Part shown: piece by piece, positions 52,917 through 64,000 of the stretch | Numbering within the stretch: the first letter of the stretch is position 1 | Layout: each line of letters opens with the position of its first letter | NCBI GenBank assembly: GCA_963662175.1 | Contig: OY759224.1 | Span: 19,787,489-19,851,488 of the forward strand | DNA: 64,000 bases | From: Aradus depressus | Lineage: Eukaryota > Arthropoda > Insecta > Hemiptera > Aradidae | Direction of reading: 5' to 3' | Made by a program: the position numbers and the translations under genes | The notes under the pieces: model-generated | What the model was told of the DNA's origin: nothing | What the model saw: the letters and a program-made list of their open reading frames with translations, nothing else | The model's database searches: none

Positions 52917-53115
52917 TGACTCATGCCCGGGCTTTAACTACGAGGTCATATCGCCTACCTACTACTTGAGCGCTGTTTCGTCGTTCTGGTGGACATGAGA
53001 CTGACTCTACTGTCTAAATTTTGCCTACCCAGATTTAGCTACCGAGAGTAGGGCTATTGACATAGTACAGGTTCGGGACCATCCCTTAACGTCCCAACCG
53101 AAGGACGTCGTGCTC
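52917..53115 (-). repeat. SINE1 3' fragment
   Basis: GACTCATGCCCGGGCTTT through GAAGGACGTCGTGCTCA. The head is missing. Confidence 0.85.
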
Positions 53116-53617
53116 AGGATATCTTTATTTCGTTTTTGTAAATAGTTAATTTTTGTGTTTACTTGCGCTAGACTAATATTTATTTGTTAATTAATTTTCA
53201 AACTTTCAATAATTACATTTGTAAAAACAATTTTCTTTGATTGTATAAAGATAATTGTGTACTTTCTCCTCTCAGTAAAACTCTAGACGTTGTCTTTTGG
53301 TCAACAAAGATGTTCGTTAGAAAGTAGAGAATAAATAGTTACTCTCCCATAGGACAGATTATTTATTTATTAACAAATAGACTTATCCACATGGCGGCTA
53401 CTTCTCGGTAATATTCTCTTTGCCATTTTAGCTGTGTATTTTGCTATAAAGTTAGAGACCTCCCAAGGTTTACGTTGCTCTCAATAAGACATTATTTATG
53501 AATGGGTTTCTTCATTTATATTTCATTCACTTTGATGGTACATTGTCAAGAGTGTGTTGCCCCTCTTTGACATAAATTGTTAACATGTTTTGATATATAT
53601 ATATATATATATATATT

Positions 53618-54352
53618 AGGGTGGCCCTTATTTTGAAAAAGTTTAAATTTCTCAGACCTCCACCAGGAATTTTGTTTAGAATGTTAAAAAAATGACCCCT
53701 GTTTTTTTCCAGAATTTTTTGACCATATTAACGCGTGGGGATTTTGCGATTCGAGAGACTTTAGAGCGTAACTTTTGATGCCTCGAATGGATTGTTCTGA
53801 AATTTCGTATTCTTATGTTTTGGGGTTCGCTGAATTCAAATTTGATGTCAAAAAACTGTCTTTTGATTTATTACAATACAATTTATTCATTAAATTGTAA
53901 AATACAATTTAATGAATACATTTTTCAATGATGTGATCATATATGATTTAGGGGCAGCTGACTTCAATTTTAATATCAAAAATTGATTTTTGACATTTAC
54001 GGTTGTCAAAAAACTGTCAATAATTCAAAATTAAAAGTATTATTCTGAATTTATTAATTAGTCTTCCAATAGTATAATTTGATGTTTGAAATTTGAATTC
54101 AGTGACCCCCAAAACGTAAGAATACGAAATTTCAAAACAATCCATTCGAGGCATCAAAAGTTACGCTCTAAAGTCTCTCGAATCGCAAAATCCTCATTTA
54201 AACTCAATTTTAAACTTTAACACCTTACAGGCAAGGGTTAATATGGTCAAAAAAATCTGAAAAAACTCAGGGGTCATTTTTTCAACATTCTAAACAAAAT
54301 TCCTGGTGGAGGTCTGAGAAATTTAAATTTTTTCAAAATAAGCGCCACCCTA
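53618..54352. mobile_element. TIR element, about 735 bp, arms about 260 bp
   Basis: TAGGGTGGCCCTTATTTTG at left and the complement of TAGGGTGGCGCTTATTTTG at right. Long arms include AGACCTCCACCAGGAATTTT and CGAATGGATTGTTCTGAAAT. If TA is the duplicated target, the element starts at GGGTGG, as in Tc1/mariner-type elements. No coding sequence. A (TA)n tract lies just to the left. Confidence 0.85.
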
Positions 54353-54428
54353 ATACCTATATATATAATCAAAATAAGAGTTTTTATTGTAAACCTTATA
54401 CAGAATAGCACTTAATGGATACCATTGG

Positions 54429-54795
54429 GTGGGATATCACATGAAAAGTAGTTTGATTTTTAAGTTTCTCGCCATTCTGAGTCCTGTTCTCTTTAACTTG
54501 TACTGTCACGACATACCAGATACCCCCAACACACTGTTAGCTACCTATGCTGATGATACTGTGCTTGTATCCCAGCATCCAGATGTATCATCAGCAGTGG
54601 AAGCTCTACAAAGTGACACTGCTAAAACGATGGCAAAAGTTACCACACTTCGAAGGACTAACTTGGACACACTCACACAGATTCGAATCAACAATGAGGA
54701 CATACCCTGAACACCAAATGACGTGACAATTAAGTACCTTGGGGGTATATTTCGACAATAGACTGACATGGAAGACACACATACATAGAAAAGTA
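54429..54795 (+). pseudogene. Jockey-type LINE RT fragment with YADD box
   Basis: LSPVLFNLYCHDIPDTPNTL and ATYADDTVLVSQHPDVSSAV carry the catalytic Asp pair. A frameshift near 54710 precedes KYLGVYF-type sequence. It is cut by the SINE1 at 54801. Confidence 0.85.
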
Positions 54796-54800
54796 ACACT

Positions 54801-55068
54801 CTCTCTGGTGGACATAAGCCCGACTCTACTGTGGGAGTCCTAAATTTTGCCTACCCTAAATTTCTATTCACCTAGGACAGGAGTCTTTAACGAGTACCTG
54901 ACATCGTTCAGACTCGGGACCATCGCTTAACGTCCCATCTGTAGGACGGCGTGCTTAAGTTTATTTTACCTCCCAGATAAAATAAACTAAGGGCCTCGGT
55001 CGGGTTTCGAACCCACGATCTTGAGCTTAAAAGGCAAGCACGCATACCACTGAGCTAACGGCGCCCTC
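54801..55068 (-). repeat. SINE1 copy inserted in a LINE fragment
   Basis: Body from CTCTGGTGGACATAAGC to the head GCTAACGGCGCCCTC. It cuts the jockey fragment at 54429-54795. Confidence 0.9.
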
Positions 55069-56154
55069 CTTAATGGATTTAAGATTGCTTCTATGGCTCA
55101 ATCATCTAAAATCTATGATCACATATTTACCGAAAAAGGAAATCTCATTAGAGGATTTACCTGATGAAAATGTGCCAACTTTTCTTTTTAACTTTCACAA
55201 GTGGGATTGATCACAAGTGAACTATTGATTTTTAGTCCATTGGTTTTGAAAAATACATTGCCGGTGAATCACCGAAGAATTTTTTTTATTAATTTTTCCC
55301 CCAGAATATAAAAACCGACATTACTTATGGGATGACCTGATTCAATGAGCCGATTGTCAATAATAAAAATAACTGAAAATGAGGTTGTGAACGGAGATTC
55401 CATGAAATACACTATTAAATATTCTATAAATGGGTCAGATCAGAAACGGATAAGTAATTTTTTTATTGATTATCTGTCAAATCTAAAAAAAAAAAAAGGA
55501 CTTGACAGCTATAAGGTTCATTTTTCACTTAACTTCATGTTTTATAACTCAATCCACGGGCTGAGCAGTTGGAGAAAAATAACTAATGGGGCAGTCCATG
55601 CCAAAACCATATAAAAATCGCGTCGGTTTTCCGATTTCGCTCAAATTTAGCACAGGTGGTTTCTAGCACAAAACATATGAATTTTCCCAAAAATTTGAAG
55701 TCATTATCTCAAAAACTGCACTTTCTAGACCCCTCCTTGTTTGAAGGAAATTTTTTTTCCTCAAAATTTTCATATTTTTGATCCATTTGATTATGACTGA
55801 TATATTTTTTTTCTGTTAAAAATGGTTGAGAATGCACTAAAATAAAGTATCAAAGTACATAATCGATCGGAAATTTTCCGAGGAATTCGAATCTGAGTTC
55901 AGATTTTTCTCTGTTTTTGCGCACGCGCACAAAAGAGCTGAATATGAAATCGAATTGTCAAAAAAAAATTAAATTACCGTTTTTTTTTGGCTCGAATTCA
56001 GTAAACAAATTCAAAATACCCAGATTTTCGATGTAAATATTCCAAAGTATGAGGTTTCAGCTGCCTTCGGTGAAAATCCGGATAGATATTTTGACGCTAC
56101 GAATTTTTGAAAAAAAATTAAAAATGTTTTCAGCCTTTTGGCCGTTTTCGCGGG

Positions 56155-56600
56155 AAATTATTAGATGCCGTCCTTATGGGGATTTGAATTTAAATACAAA
56201 ATTTCTTGTCGATGCAATCATTCTATCGGTATTTTTGAATTGAAAACCCCCTCTGATCCCCACCTTCTTTTCGACTGTTTCCTCTGAAAATTAATAAGTG
56301 TCATCTTTGTGGGGTTTTGGATGTACATATCAAGTTTCTTGTCATTACAACTGCAGTTATTACGGTTTTTGTGTTAGGCTCTCCTCTCCTTTGACTACAA
56401 ATCAATAGGTGTCACCCTTATGGGGTACTGGATAGACATATACATTTCTGTATTGATACATTCATTCTATCGGGAGTTATCCTGTTCACAGACATATATA
56501 TTTTTTATTTTTGGAATCTGAGTCGAAAAATATGAAATTCCACTAAAAACTCAAACATCGAATTATTGATTATAAAACTTCCCCTATACAACTTACAGCA
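56155..56600 (+). repeat. R3 repeat with three modules
   Basis: Modules with TTGTCGATGCAATCATTC (near 56205), CATTACAACTGCAGTTATTA (near 56340) and GATACATTCATTCTATCGGG (near 56450). It ends CTTCCCCTATACAAC. Confidence 0.8.
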
Positions 56601-56604
56601 GGTG

Positions 56605-59240
56605 AAATAAAAAATTTATATAAACACGGGGTCCGGAAATACTTTTTTTTTGCATTTAGAGTACCTATATATATACAAAAAAAATGCACTTTTTTCAAAC
56701 ATTTTGGTGACTATCAAGATATTCATGTTATCCAAATACAATTTTTTTTTTTTTCAAAAATTTTGGAAGAGGAGGGGACAGGAGAGAATTTATTGTCAAA
56801 TAATAGATAATAAAATATAAATTTTTCTAATAGTTTTTATTTTTGTGTTTCATATAAGGATGACAAGAAAGAAGTCTTTGACTTCAATAACATAAAAACT
56901 TCGTCTTTATGTATATTATATTTATGTTTTTACCTAGTTTTCTTTTATTGAGACACCTCAGAGTGGAAACAGAAACAACATTCATATAGTCAACAATTAA
57001 TAATTAGTTTTTTTTTCTTTTTAAATGAATATATCATTTATTTTCCTTTAAAAATCTGTTATTTACACATAATTATAATCATTTAGAGGAAATTAATACA
57101 ATTATTTTACTTTTTACAAATTTTTCTTAATAAATAAGAAATTATATTCATTTTTTTTTTAAATATAAATAATCTACTACACTGAAAATTTAATTTTAAT
57201 TCTAAATTATACATAATTATATAAATGTATTAATAGTGGGTATTTACATGTTGCATTATCACCTAAAATATAATACAATTAACTACATGAAAATGCTAGA
57301 ATCTTTTTTTTTATTTATATATATATTTATATATGTATATGCTTCTTCTTTTCTTTTCTTATCTATGTAAATAGATGGAAAATAATTTTTTTTTTTTTTG
57401 TAGTAATTTTCATTTATAGGTCATTTCATGTCTAATCAAGTATGGATGCGACCTCTTTAGACATTTATTAAACATATAGTAAGAAAAAGTGTGGATTGTT
57501 AGGCCACTATATAGCTTTTTGGTCCATTTTTAATAATTAATAAACAAAATGGCAACTTATAGATGCAGTCTTCATATATATACGACTTTTATTTATTAAT
57601 TTTTTTTTCTCCTATATTAGTATTACGTCGCACCAATAATGATTACCAGATGATCAAATTGTTGCCATTCTGTTCTATACAAACATTAGTAGTCGGTATA
57701 AATATTAATTTTATTCATAATAATGAGACGAGAGATTCGAAACCCTGATTTTCAAATGCTAGTATTTCCTACTACACAGTGTGTGTGATGAGGTATATTA
57801 GGACCCGGGCTAAAAAAAGCAAAAAAACAAAAAAAAACATAGTTTTCTGTATTCAGGTTTTGTTTTGGAGAATCTGCATATATATAATGAGAAAAAAGAA
57901 GAAAATAATACAAACAAAATAAAGGAATATAAAAAATAATAATATAAACGAAGAATGTAAAAAATAAGAAAAGAATGTGGAAAATAAATAAATAAAATAA
58001 GGCAAAACAAAGAAAAGAATGTGAAAAAAGGAAAGTATGTAAATGCTTAAATAAAAAATGTAAATAAATGTAAAGTTAAAGAAAATACTGTAAAAATAAA
58101 TTATATCAATAATTTCAACTATTATATTGATTTATGAACGATTTTTTATTCCAGATTTGGAGAAAAATACAATTTTTTGAAAAAGTTAAATTTAGTTTTG
58201 AGAATTATGCTTTCTTTTCCCTAAAAATATTTAGATAATTAACGATATAGGATGACTTTTTTGAGTTGAATAGAAAAAGAGATAATTATTATTATTATAT
58301 TTTTAATGTAAGAATACATACAAATAAGTATATCCAGAATTACAAAAAAAAAAAAAAAAGTTTCATGAAATATTCCACACTTTTTCTTAGATCCTAGAGA
58401 AAGTTCATAGAAATGAGAGGGATGTCATAAGGGTGGTTTATTTGGCATGGGATGACCTTTTAGTACAAATAAATTTTAAGAACATCATAGTTTCAGAAAA
58501 AAGGGCTGTATTTAGAACTGATGGACATTGAACATTTATTCCTAGACAAATTAGGCGCAACACAATCGGGTTAATATTTTTAACATTTTTGACAAAACAA
58601 TATCTGAATAAAAGCTGTACGATGAAGCAATTATTCTTGAAATTATAGAAAATAAATTTTTGAGTTAGGAATATATTGATATATATATATTTTTTTAAAT
58701 ATAGAAAATTGCTTATAATAAAGGTTTTATTCAGAGAAAGTGTGCAGTTCTTATTGTTAGAAAAAAAATTGAGGATCAGTCGGGGTGAATGATACAGAAT
58801 TTGAAATATTTTAGTAATTTTTAATATTTTATAGGTCAACAAAGCTTAGGAGTTAAAGCGAAAGTTGATTTTTGTTATATATTCACCTCGACTGATCATA
58901 TATGTGTATAGCCTGTTAGATGAATGTTCGTCTTTGAGGCGGGAGTGGCTTTCTTCAGACTGTTCCACAAACATCGACCGGCTTCTCTTTATAAGGTTTT
59001 GTTTATTCACCAATTGTTCAGTGAATAATATTTTCTGAATGGTTAGAGCATCCTCAAGAAAGAACTTTCATCTCACAATCTGTACTTTTTAAAATAGAAA
59101 AAAAAAAAAAATTTAGAAGTCTTTATCTCAAAAACTCACTTTTATGTACATTTCGTTTATCTCTCAGTGTCTCCTACCTCTCTCAGAGAAAGAAATATAA
59201 AAAAATGTATTTACAAGATAGTATGCCTCCGCCATTGGTG
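56605..59240. other. Long AT-rich stretch, nothing recognised
   Basis: Dominated by A/T runs and low-complexity frames (Lys/Asn or Phe/Ile-rich). A TTTATAAGG at about 58990 precedes the GC-rich island at 59280 by about 290 bp and could be a promoter element, without other support. Confidence 0.5.
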
Positions 59241-59279
59241 TTAAAAAATAAAATAATATAAAAAAGAATACTGGAAAGA

Positions 59280-59560
59280 AAGATGCGAACGAAGGAGGCA
59301 GATAGGACAGAGAGAGTGAAGGATGTGGCGGAGCTGGTAGTGGAACTGTGGTTCAGCGCAATGCTGAGGGCAGCAACCAGCGAAGTAGAAGTGGGGCTCA
59401 GCGCAGTGCTGCACGGGCGACAAGGAGAGCAGCGAGCAGCGGCTGGAGAATAGCAGCAAGACAGGAGGCTCGACTGCTGCTGCTACTGTTCCCATGCTGC
59501 ATCGCTGCCGGATGTTCTCCTGGCACAAAACCAACAAATACTACAGAAAATGTATATTTT
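59280..59560. other. GC-rich island, possible exon of unknown gene
   Basis: Sharp rise in GC against the AT-rich surroundings, with long open frames on both strands. Plus frame: SGAQRSAARATRRAASSGWR and a hydrophobic Leu/Cys run LLLLLFPCCIAAGC. Minus frame: Cys-containing, from a CCAG that could be an acceptor. No family recognised and no choice of strand is possible. Confidence 0.3.
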
Positions 59561-59882
59561 TTAAGGTAAATAACAAGTGTACCTCAATACTATGTATACC
59601 TAAATAACATGTCATGTTATTCAGGTACACATGTTATTCTCGCTCATTTGCTGCAACAGCGACATAACTCAAAAACTTTTCCAGAAGGAGAATTTCAAAC
59701 TTTTGACGTTAATAACTAATCAATAACTAGATGCATTCATTCGAAAATAACTTATCAGTATGTTTTATTGAAAGAATACAATATAAAAGAAGAGAAAATA
59801 TACAGTAACAGCTCGAGGTGTTAGTGAGGTTTCTCCCTTAACCTCATAACTACCCTCACTTTGAATTATGTCATTCTTGCAG

Positions 59883-60130
59883 TTTTATTTTATCTGGGAG
59901 GTAAAATAAACTTAAGCATGCCGTCCTTCGGATGGGACGTTAAGCGATGGTCCCGAGCGTGTACGATGTCAGGTACTCGTTAAAGACCCCTGCCCTACAA
60001 AAATTTAGGGTAGGCAAAATTTAGGACTCCCACAGTAGAGTCGGGCTCATGTCCACCAGAGTGACGAAAGAGCGCTCTGGTAGAAGGCCGTAGATACAAC
60101 CACGTAGTTAAAGCCCAGACATGAATCACG
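59883..60130 (+). repeat. SINE1 body without tRNA head, joined to SINE2
   Basis: Starts TTTTATTTTATCTGGGAGG, just past the B-box, and ends AAAGCCCAGACATGAATCA, directly against a SINE2 head at 60131. Confidence 0.9.
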
Positions 60131-60325
60131 TGCGGGCTAGAGCGTAGGGCTTTGGTCGCATGGTCTCACCATGGTTTGCGGGTTCGAATCCCGTCCGGGA
60201 GTGAGTTTTATTTCGTAGATAGAACTCCCTCCCGGGGCCATGGATGTCGTAAATAACTATATATAAACACATTGACATGGCTAAAATATGCACCGATCAT
60301 AAAGCCAAAAAAAAAAAAACTAACT
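60131..60325 (+). repeat. SINE2 copy, near complete
   Basis: CGTGCGGGCTAGAGCGTAGG, GGGTTCGAATCCCGTCCGGG, CCCTCCCGGGGCCATGGATG, and an A-rich tail after ATCATAAAGCC. Confidence 0.9.
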
Positions 60326-60462
60326 AACCTAAATAACATGTGTTCCTAAATAATATGTATACCTGAATAAAATGTACCAATACCTAAATAACATGTGTAC
60401 CTAAATAACATGTGTACTTACAATAACTAGACATGTAAAATAATTATTTATTTATATATCGA

Positions 60463-60707
60463 GGGTGTCAAGTCCACAGGTCTTATATAATTTTTGCCAA
60501 CTTTTCAGGAGAGAGAAAAAAACTGATTCCAGGCAATAATAGTGATTAGACCTTATCACGTACCATCTATTTTCGGCACTATCGAGTTGAGATATCGATA
60601 AACCCCTGGTTTCATTACATCCGTAATCGGATCTTCTATCGTATGAGCCAATAAAAAAAAGGTCTATTTTTTAGATACGACCTGTGGTCTTGACACCCTC
60701 GATATAT
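60463..60707. mobile_element. Short TIR element (MITE)
   Basis: ATATATCGAGGGTGTCAAG at left and its complement at right, followed by CCACAGGTC in both arms. About 245 bp, with no ORF. Superfamily unknown; a TA target is possible. Confidence 0.8.
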
Positions 60708-61462
60708 GCAAAATAAAAATAGCTTAAATTGATTCTATATGGGCCAAAACGTAAAGAAAATGTTTAAACAGGATGCTGAAGTTAATGGAAAAAAAATATA
60801 TAAATGCATATAAATCGCAGCCCTAGTTATTTATAACCTGTATTGTACTTGTGTTTTTATTTAAAGAAATAAAGACAGTTTATTATTATTATTATTACTA
60901 AAAATATATGAAAGTAATTTGTTTAAAATATTAAATTTTATTATCTAGAAAGCAAATGTTCACAAGTAATTTTTCCTTAATCTTATGAAAGTTGAGAAGA
61001 TTTCCAAGTGAGATTACAAAGGAAGTTGAGATGAATCCGGGATTCAGGAGGAAACATATTCGTGGGTGGTTCTGAATAAGAGCCGTCATGCGTGAACCTA
61101 TAATCTGCTTTTAGATCTTTTGTGATGTGAGGTTTGGTCAGTCTGAGTCCTCAGTTATCTACGCCAGAGAAGAGAGAGAGAGAGAGAACATTTATGGAAA
61201 TCTCTTGTGTAGAGCTGTACCAAGAGAACCGGATTGAATACCGTACAAAGGGATTCCGAAACCGAGATATGAACAATACAACACAAATTACAAACACAAT
61301 AAGCTTTGCTTCAAGGAACATTATGGATATTATTTGAAACACCGAGAGCTTTTGTGACTAAAGGTTGAGAAAACAATTTGTAACCAACGGGAAGAAATGG
61401 CACGCGTTTCACCGAGAAAACTCAAAAAATTTAGTTTTTCCAACAAAAATTTTTTTTCGGTA

Positions 61463-62076
61463 CAGTAGAACCTCTATAAGTCAAAGGAGACGCCAAAAAA
61501 TTCGAGTTATAGAGTTTTCGACTTAAGCGGATTTTGATTCGACTTGTAGAGAGATTCATTCTAACTAATTTTGAGTTAGAGAGGTGAAATAAATAAAAAT
61601 TCAAGTTACAGAGGTAACAAACATATTTATATTTACTATAAATCAACATTATTTCAAAACATCCTTAAAAGTCAGTAATTTTTTTTTTGCTTTAGATAAT
61701 TGGTAATCCTATTTATTGTATACTCCTAAATTGTTTTCTAAGAAACAATGGTGTACATTGTCGGCAAATTCTTAAAGTCGGTAACTTATTCTTCTTCGAG
61801 CTAAAGAGGTAATAAGTTTCAAATAATCGAGTTGTAAGGGTTGTAAAATAAAACATTGCTATGTTCGAGATACAGAGGTCTAATTTATTTTTTCGAGTTA
61901 CAGAGGGAAAATATGTACCAAAATGGCTTGTAGAGACTCACTGATTATTTCGACTAATAGAGGGTTGAGATTTCGAGTAATGGAGGTTTTGGGGCTTGAA
62001 GGGAAAGGAACAAAACTTGTTTTAGAGTTTTGGAGGTTTCCGACTTATCGAGGTTCGACTTAAAGAGGTTCTACTG
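61463..62076. mobile_element. Pogo/Tigger-type MITE
   Basis: CAGTAGAACCTCTATAAGTC at left and the complement of CAGTAGAACCTCTTTAAGTC at right, with TA flanking both ends. The interior is full of degenerate CGAGTTA(T)AGAGGT motifs. CAGT-AACCTC ends are typical of pogo-like elements. Confidence 0.85.
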
Positions 62077-62316
62077 TATATCTATCGATCGATTGGGTTA
62101 AAAATCAATAGTTGACGAACGTAGAAGTTCCCGAAACATCGTTGGGGGATAAAGACACTTCCGAAGAGTTTTTTTTTTTGAAAAATAGTTATCTTAAATT
62201 TTATTAAATTTAAAAAAGTGTCTACTTATTATGAATATATAAAAAAAAAAAATAATACAGGATATTATCTTGTATTATTTATTATTTTTTTTATATATAT
62301 TCATATATTTTGAAGG

Positions 62317-62663
62317 GGGGCGCCGGTAGCTCAGTGGTATGCGTGCTTGACTTCTGAGCTTAAGAACGTGGGTTCGTAACCCGACCGAGACCCTTAGTTT
62401 ATTTTATCTGGGAGGTAAAATAAACTTAAGCACGCCGTCCTACAGATGGGACGTTAAGCGATGGTCCCGAGTCTGAACGATGTCAGGTACTCTTTGAAGA
62501 GCCCTACCCTAGGTGAATAAAAATTTAGGGTAGACAAAATTTAGGACTCCCACAGTAGAGTCGGGCTCATGTCCACCAGAGTGACGTAAGAGCTCTCTGG
62601 TAGTAGGCGATATGACCTCGTAGTTAAAACCCGGGCATGAGTCATAAAACCTAACCTAACCTA
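62317..62663 (+). repeat. SINE1 copy, full length reference
   Basis: The cleanest plus-strand copy. A-box TAGCTCAGTGGTATGCG, B-box-like GTGGGTTCGTAACCC, body with GGATGGGACGTTAAGC-type core, 3' end AAAACCTAACCTAACCT. Flanks TATATTTTG and TATATTTG suggest a short duplication. Confidence 0.95.
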
Positions 62664-62869
62664 TATTTGTAAGTATTTATTTGTACAGTTTTTATTAATT
62701 TCATTTTACTTTTTCTAATGGTTTTGTTGTTACTACTAATCATAGATCTGTTAGACTCAAGTAGTTATAAATCTAATTTATAAGCTATCTTAATGTATAA
62801 ATTCATTTGACGTATCCTATTACTATGTATTGGTTTAACTGAAATAAATTATTATTATTATTATTAGGG

Positions 62870-63240
62870 TTTTTGAATTGAGCCCCCTCCCCTGAACCCC
62901 CCTTACCTTCTGATGAGATATATCTGTAACTTGACAGGTTATGACCTCATTGGGTTTTGACTTCAAATATGAAATTTCAAGTCCATATACTTATTACATC
63001 GGCAATTATTGGGGTTTTTGAGTTAGGCCTCTCCCCTAATCCCCCCCTCCCCTTTGACCGATTTGGCTAAAACTCGATATAAGTGTTGTCCTTGTCGGGT
63101 TCAGGTTACACATATAAAATTTCACGTCGATACATGCATTTTGTCGGGAGTTATCGTGTTCACAGACAGTCGGAAAACATAAAATTCACTTGGAAAATCC
63201 GCATCGAATTTTTGACCGATTACATAACTTCTCCTATATT
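62870..63240 (+). repeat. R3 repeat
   Basis: GAATTGAGCCCCCTCCCCTG, CATCGGCAATTATTGGGG and TTTTGTCGGGAGTTATCGTG. It ends TAACTTCTCCTATATTTC. Confidence 0.8.
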
Positions 63241-63336
63241 TCTTATAAATAAATAAAATAAAAGGAGATAAATATATATAAAAGAGATTTCTTTACATCC
63301 TAAAAAATATTTTTTGTCGAAAAACGTTTTCTCTAA

Positions 63337-63967
63337 AGCCTGTCATACACGGTCAGTTTGGTGTGTCAGTTTGGCTTGAACACATCGAACTGACACACCA
63401 AATGACATCATGCCAAAAAAATGAACTGATGGTTTGATGAAATTCCATCAAATGGTGTGACACATCGAACAGACGACAAGCCTATTTGACTGTGTGTGGG
63501 GTTTGAATCAGTTCAGTTCTTCAAACTAGCCATTCTGCGCATGCTCCGGCGTTATCAATTATCAAAAGTTAAAATAATTATTTTATGTATATTTTGATTT
63601 CTTTGTTTTCAATAAATAAAATTTAGTTTTAAAAGTTAATTAATAATTATTGTTTAGTGTGTGCTGTTTATTATTGTTTTTAAAAAATGAAAATTTGAAA
63701 GTCAGTCTTTAACCCAAATTTTTCTTCGATTTTTTTTTTGGATGCAACAATGTAAATAGCCACAGCACCATATAACAACAATTCCTCATTACTTGACATT
63801 TTTAATTTAATTTATTATAAATTATTTAGACAAACAAATCAAAGCTCGAAATAAACTTTTATTCCAAAAAAAACAAGATGACTGACCGTGTGTAGACACC
63901 AGACCTATCAGTTCGATTTGATCAGTTAAAACCGATAACACACCAAACTGATCGTGTATGACCCCCT
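63337..63967. mobile_element. PIF/Harbinger-type MITE
   Basis: TIRs with GTCATACACG(G/A)TCAGTTTGG. A TAA on each side (63334-63336, 63968-63970) fits the 3-bp duplication of this superfamily. Inside are repeated CATCGAAC and CACACCAAA motifs. No transposase. Confidence 0.8.
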
Positions 63968-64000
63968 TAAAACCAATGGTTCAGCAGTTATAAGAAAATA

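Noticed and set aside
58438..58842. 134-residue minus-strand ORF
   Set aside because: Composition follows AT-rich DNA (Phe/Ile/Asn/Lys); no motif.
60131..60215. A true tRNA gene at the SINE2 head
   Set aside because: Same head repeated at 13.7, 25.6 and 43.4 kb, with an A-tailed body; no complete cloverleaf.

Overview
This window looks like AT-rich, transposon-dense, gene-poor DNA from an arthropod, most likely an insect. The evidence is an innexin gene (the gap-junction family of protostomes), a split gene with GT-AG introns matching insect DGCR2/IDD proteins, many jockey/I-type LINE fragments, and SINEs whose 3' tails are short CCTAA/TTAGG runs resembling the insect telomere repeat. Nothing prokaryotic is present. 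The species cannot be named from the sequence.

Left third (about 3.8-13.6 kb, minus strand): the 3' part of a DGCR2 (integral membrane protein DGCR2/IDD) homologue. Seven exons were joined by hand. Every junction keeps reading phase, giving about 392 residues: a von Willebrand C-type cysteine module, one membrane helix, a cytoplasmic tail with a PPPY motif, and an acidic C-terminus. The LDL-receptor and C-type lectin part expected at the N-terminus was not found, apart from one weak candidate exon at 15.2 kb. The introns hold SINEs, foldback hairpins and a 41-bp tandem array.

Centre: a complete intronless innexin (23,169-24,218, plus strand) stands alone among repeats. Around it are degraded LINE 3' ends, hAT-type elements with BED-finger or dimerisation-domain fragments, and DNA-transposon derivatives with terminal inverted repeats (TIRs).

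Right half: almost entirely layered mobile elements. They include a jockey copy cut by a hAT-like insertion, a mariner-type element with inverted repeats of about 0.5 kb, a 1.17-kb element with a short acidic-tailed ORF, pogo-like, PIF/Harbinger-like and other TIR elements, and two tRNA-derived SINE families. SINE family 1 has about 25 copies or fragments here and SINE family 2 has four.

The most notable pattern is a scattered set of hairpin elements carrying hammerhead-ribozyme-like cores (CUGANGA, stem II, GAAA, short palindromic stem III). Several could form all three stems on paper. This matches what is known of Penelope-like elements and their non-autonomous relatives, but no reverse transcriptase of that type is visible. 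A second pattern is a modular non-coding interspersed repeat, called R3 here, built of roughly 110-135 bp sub-units.
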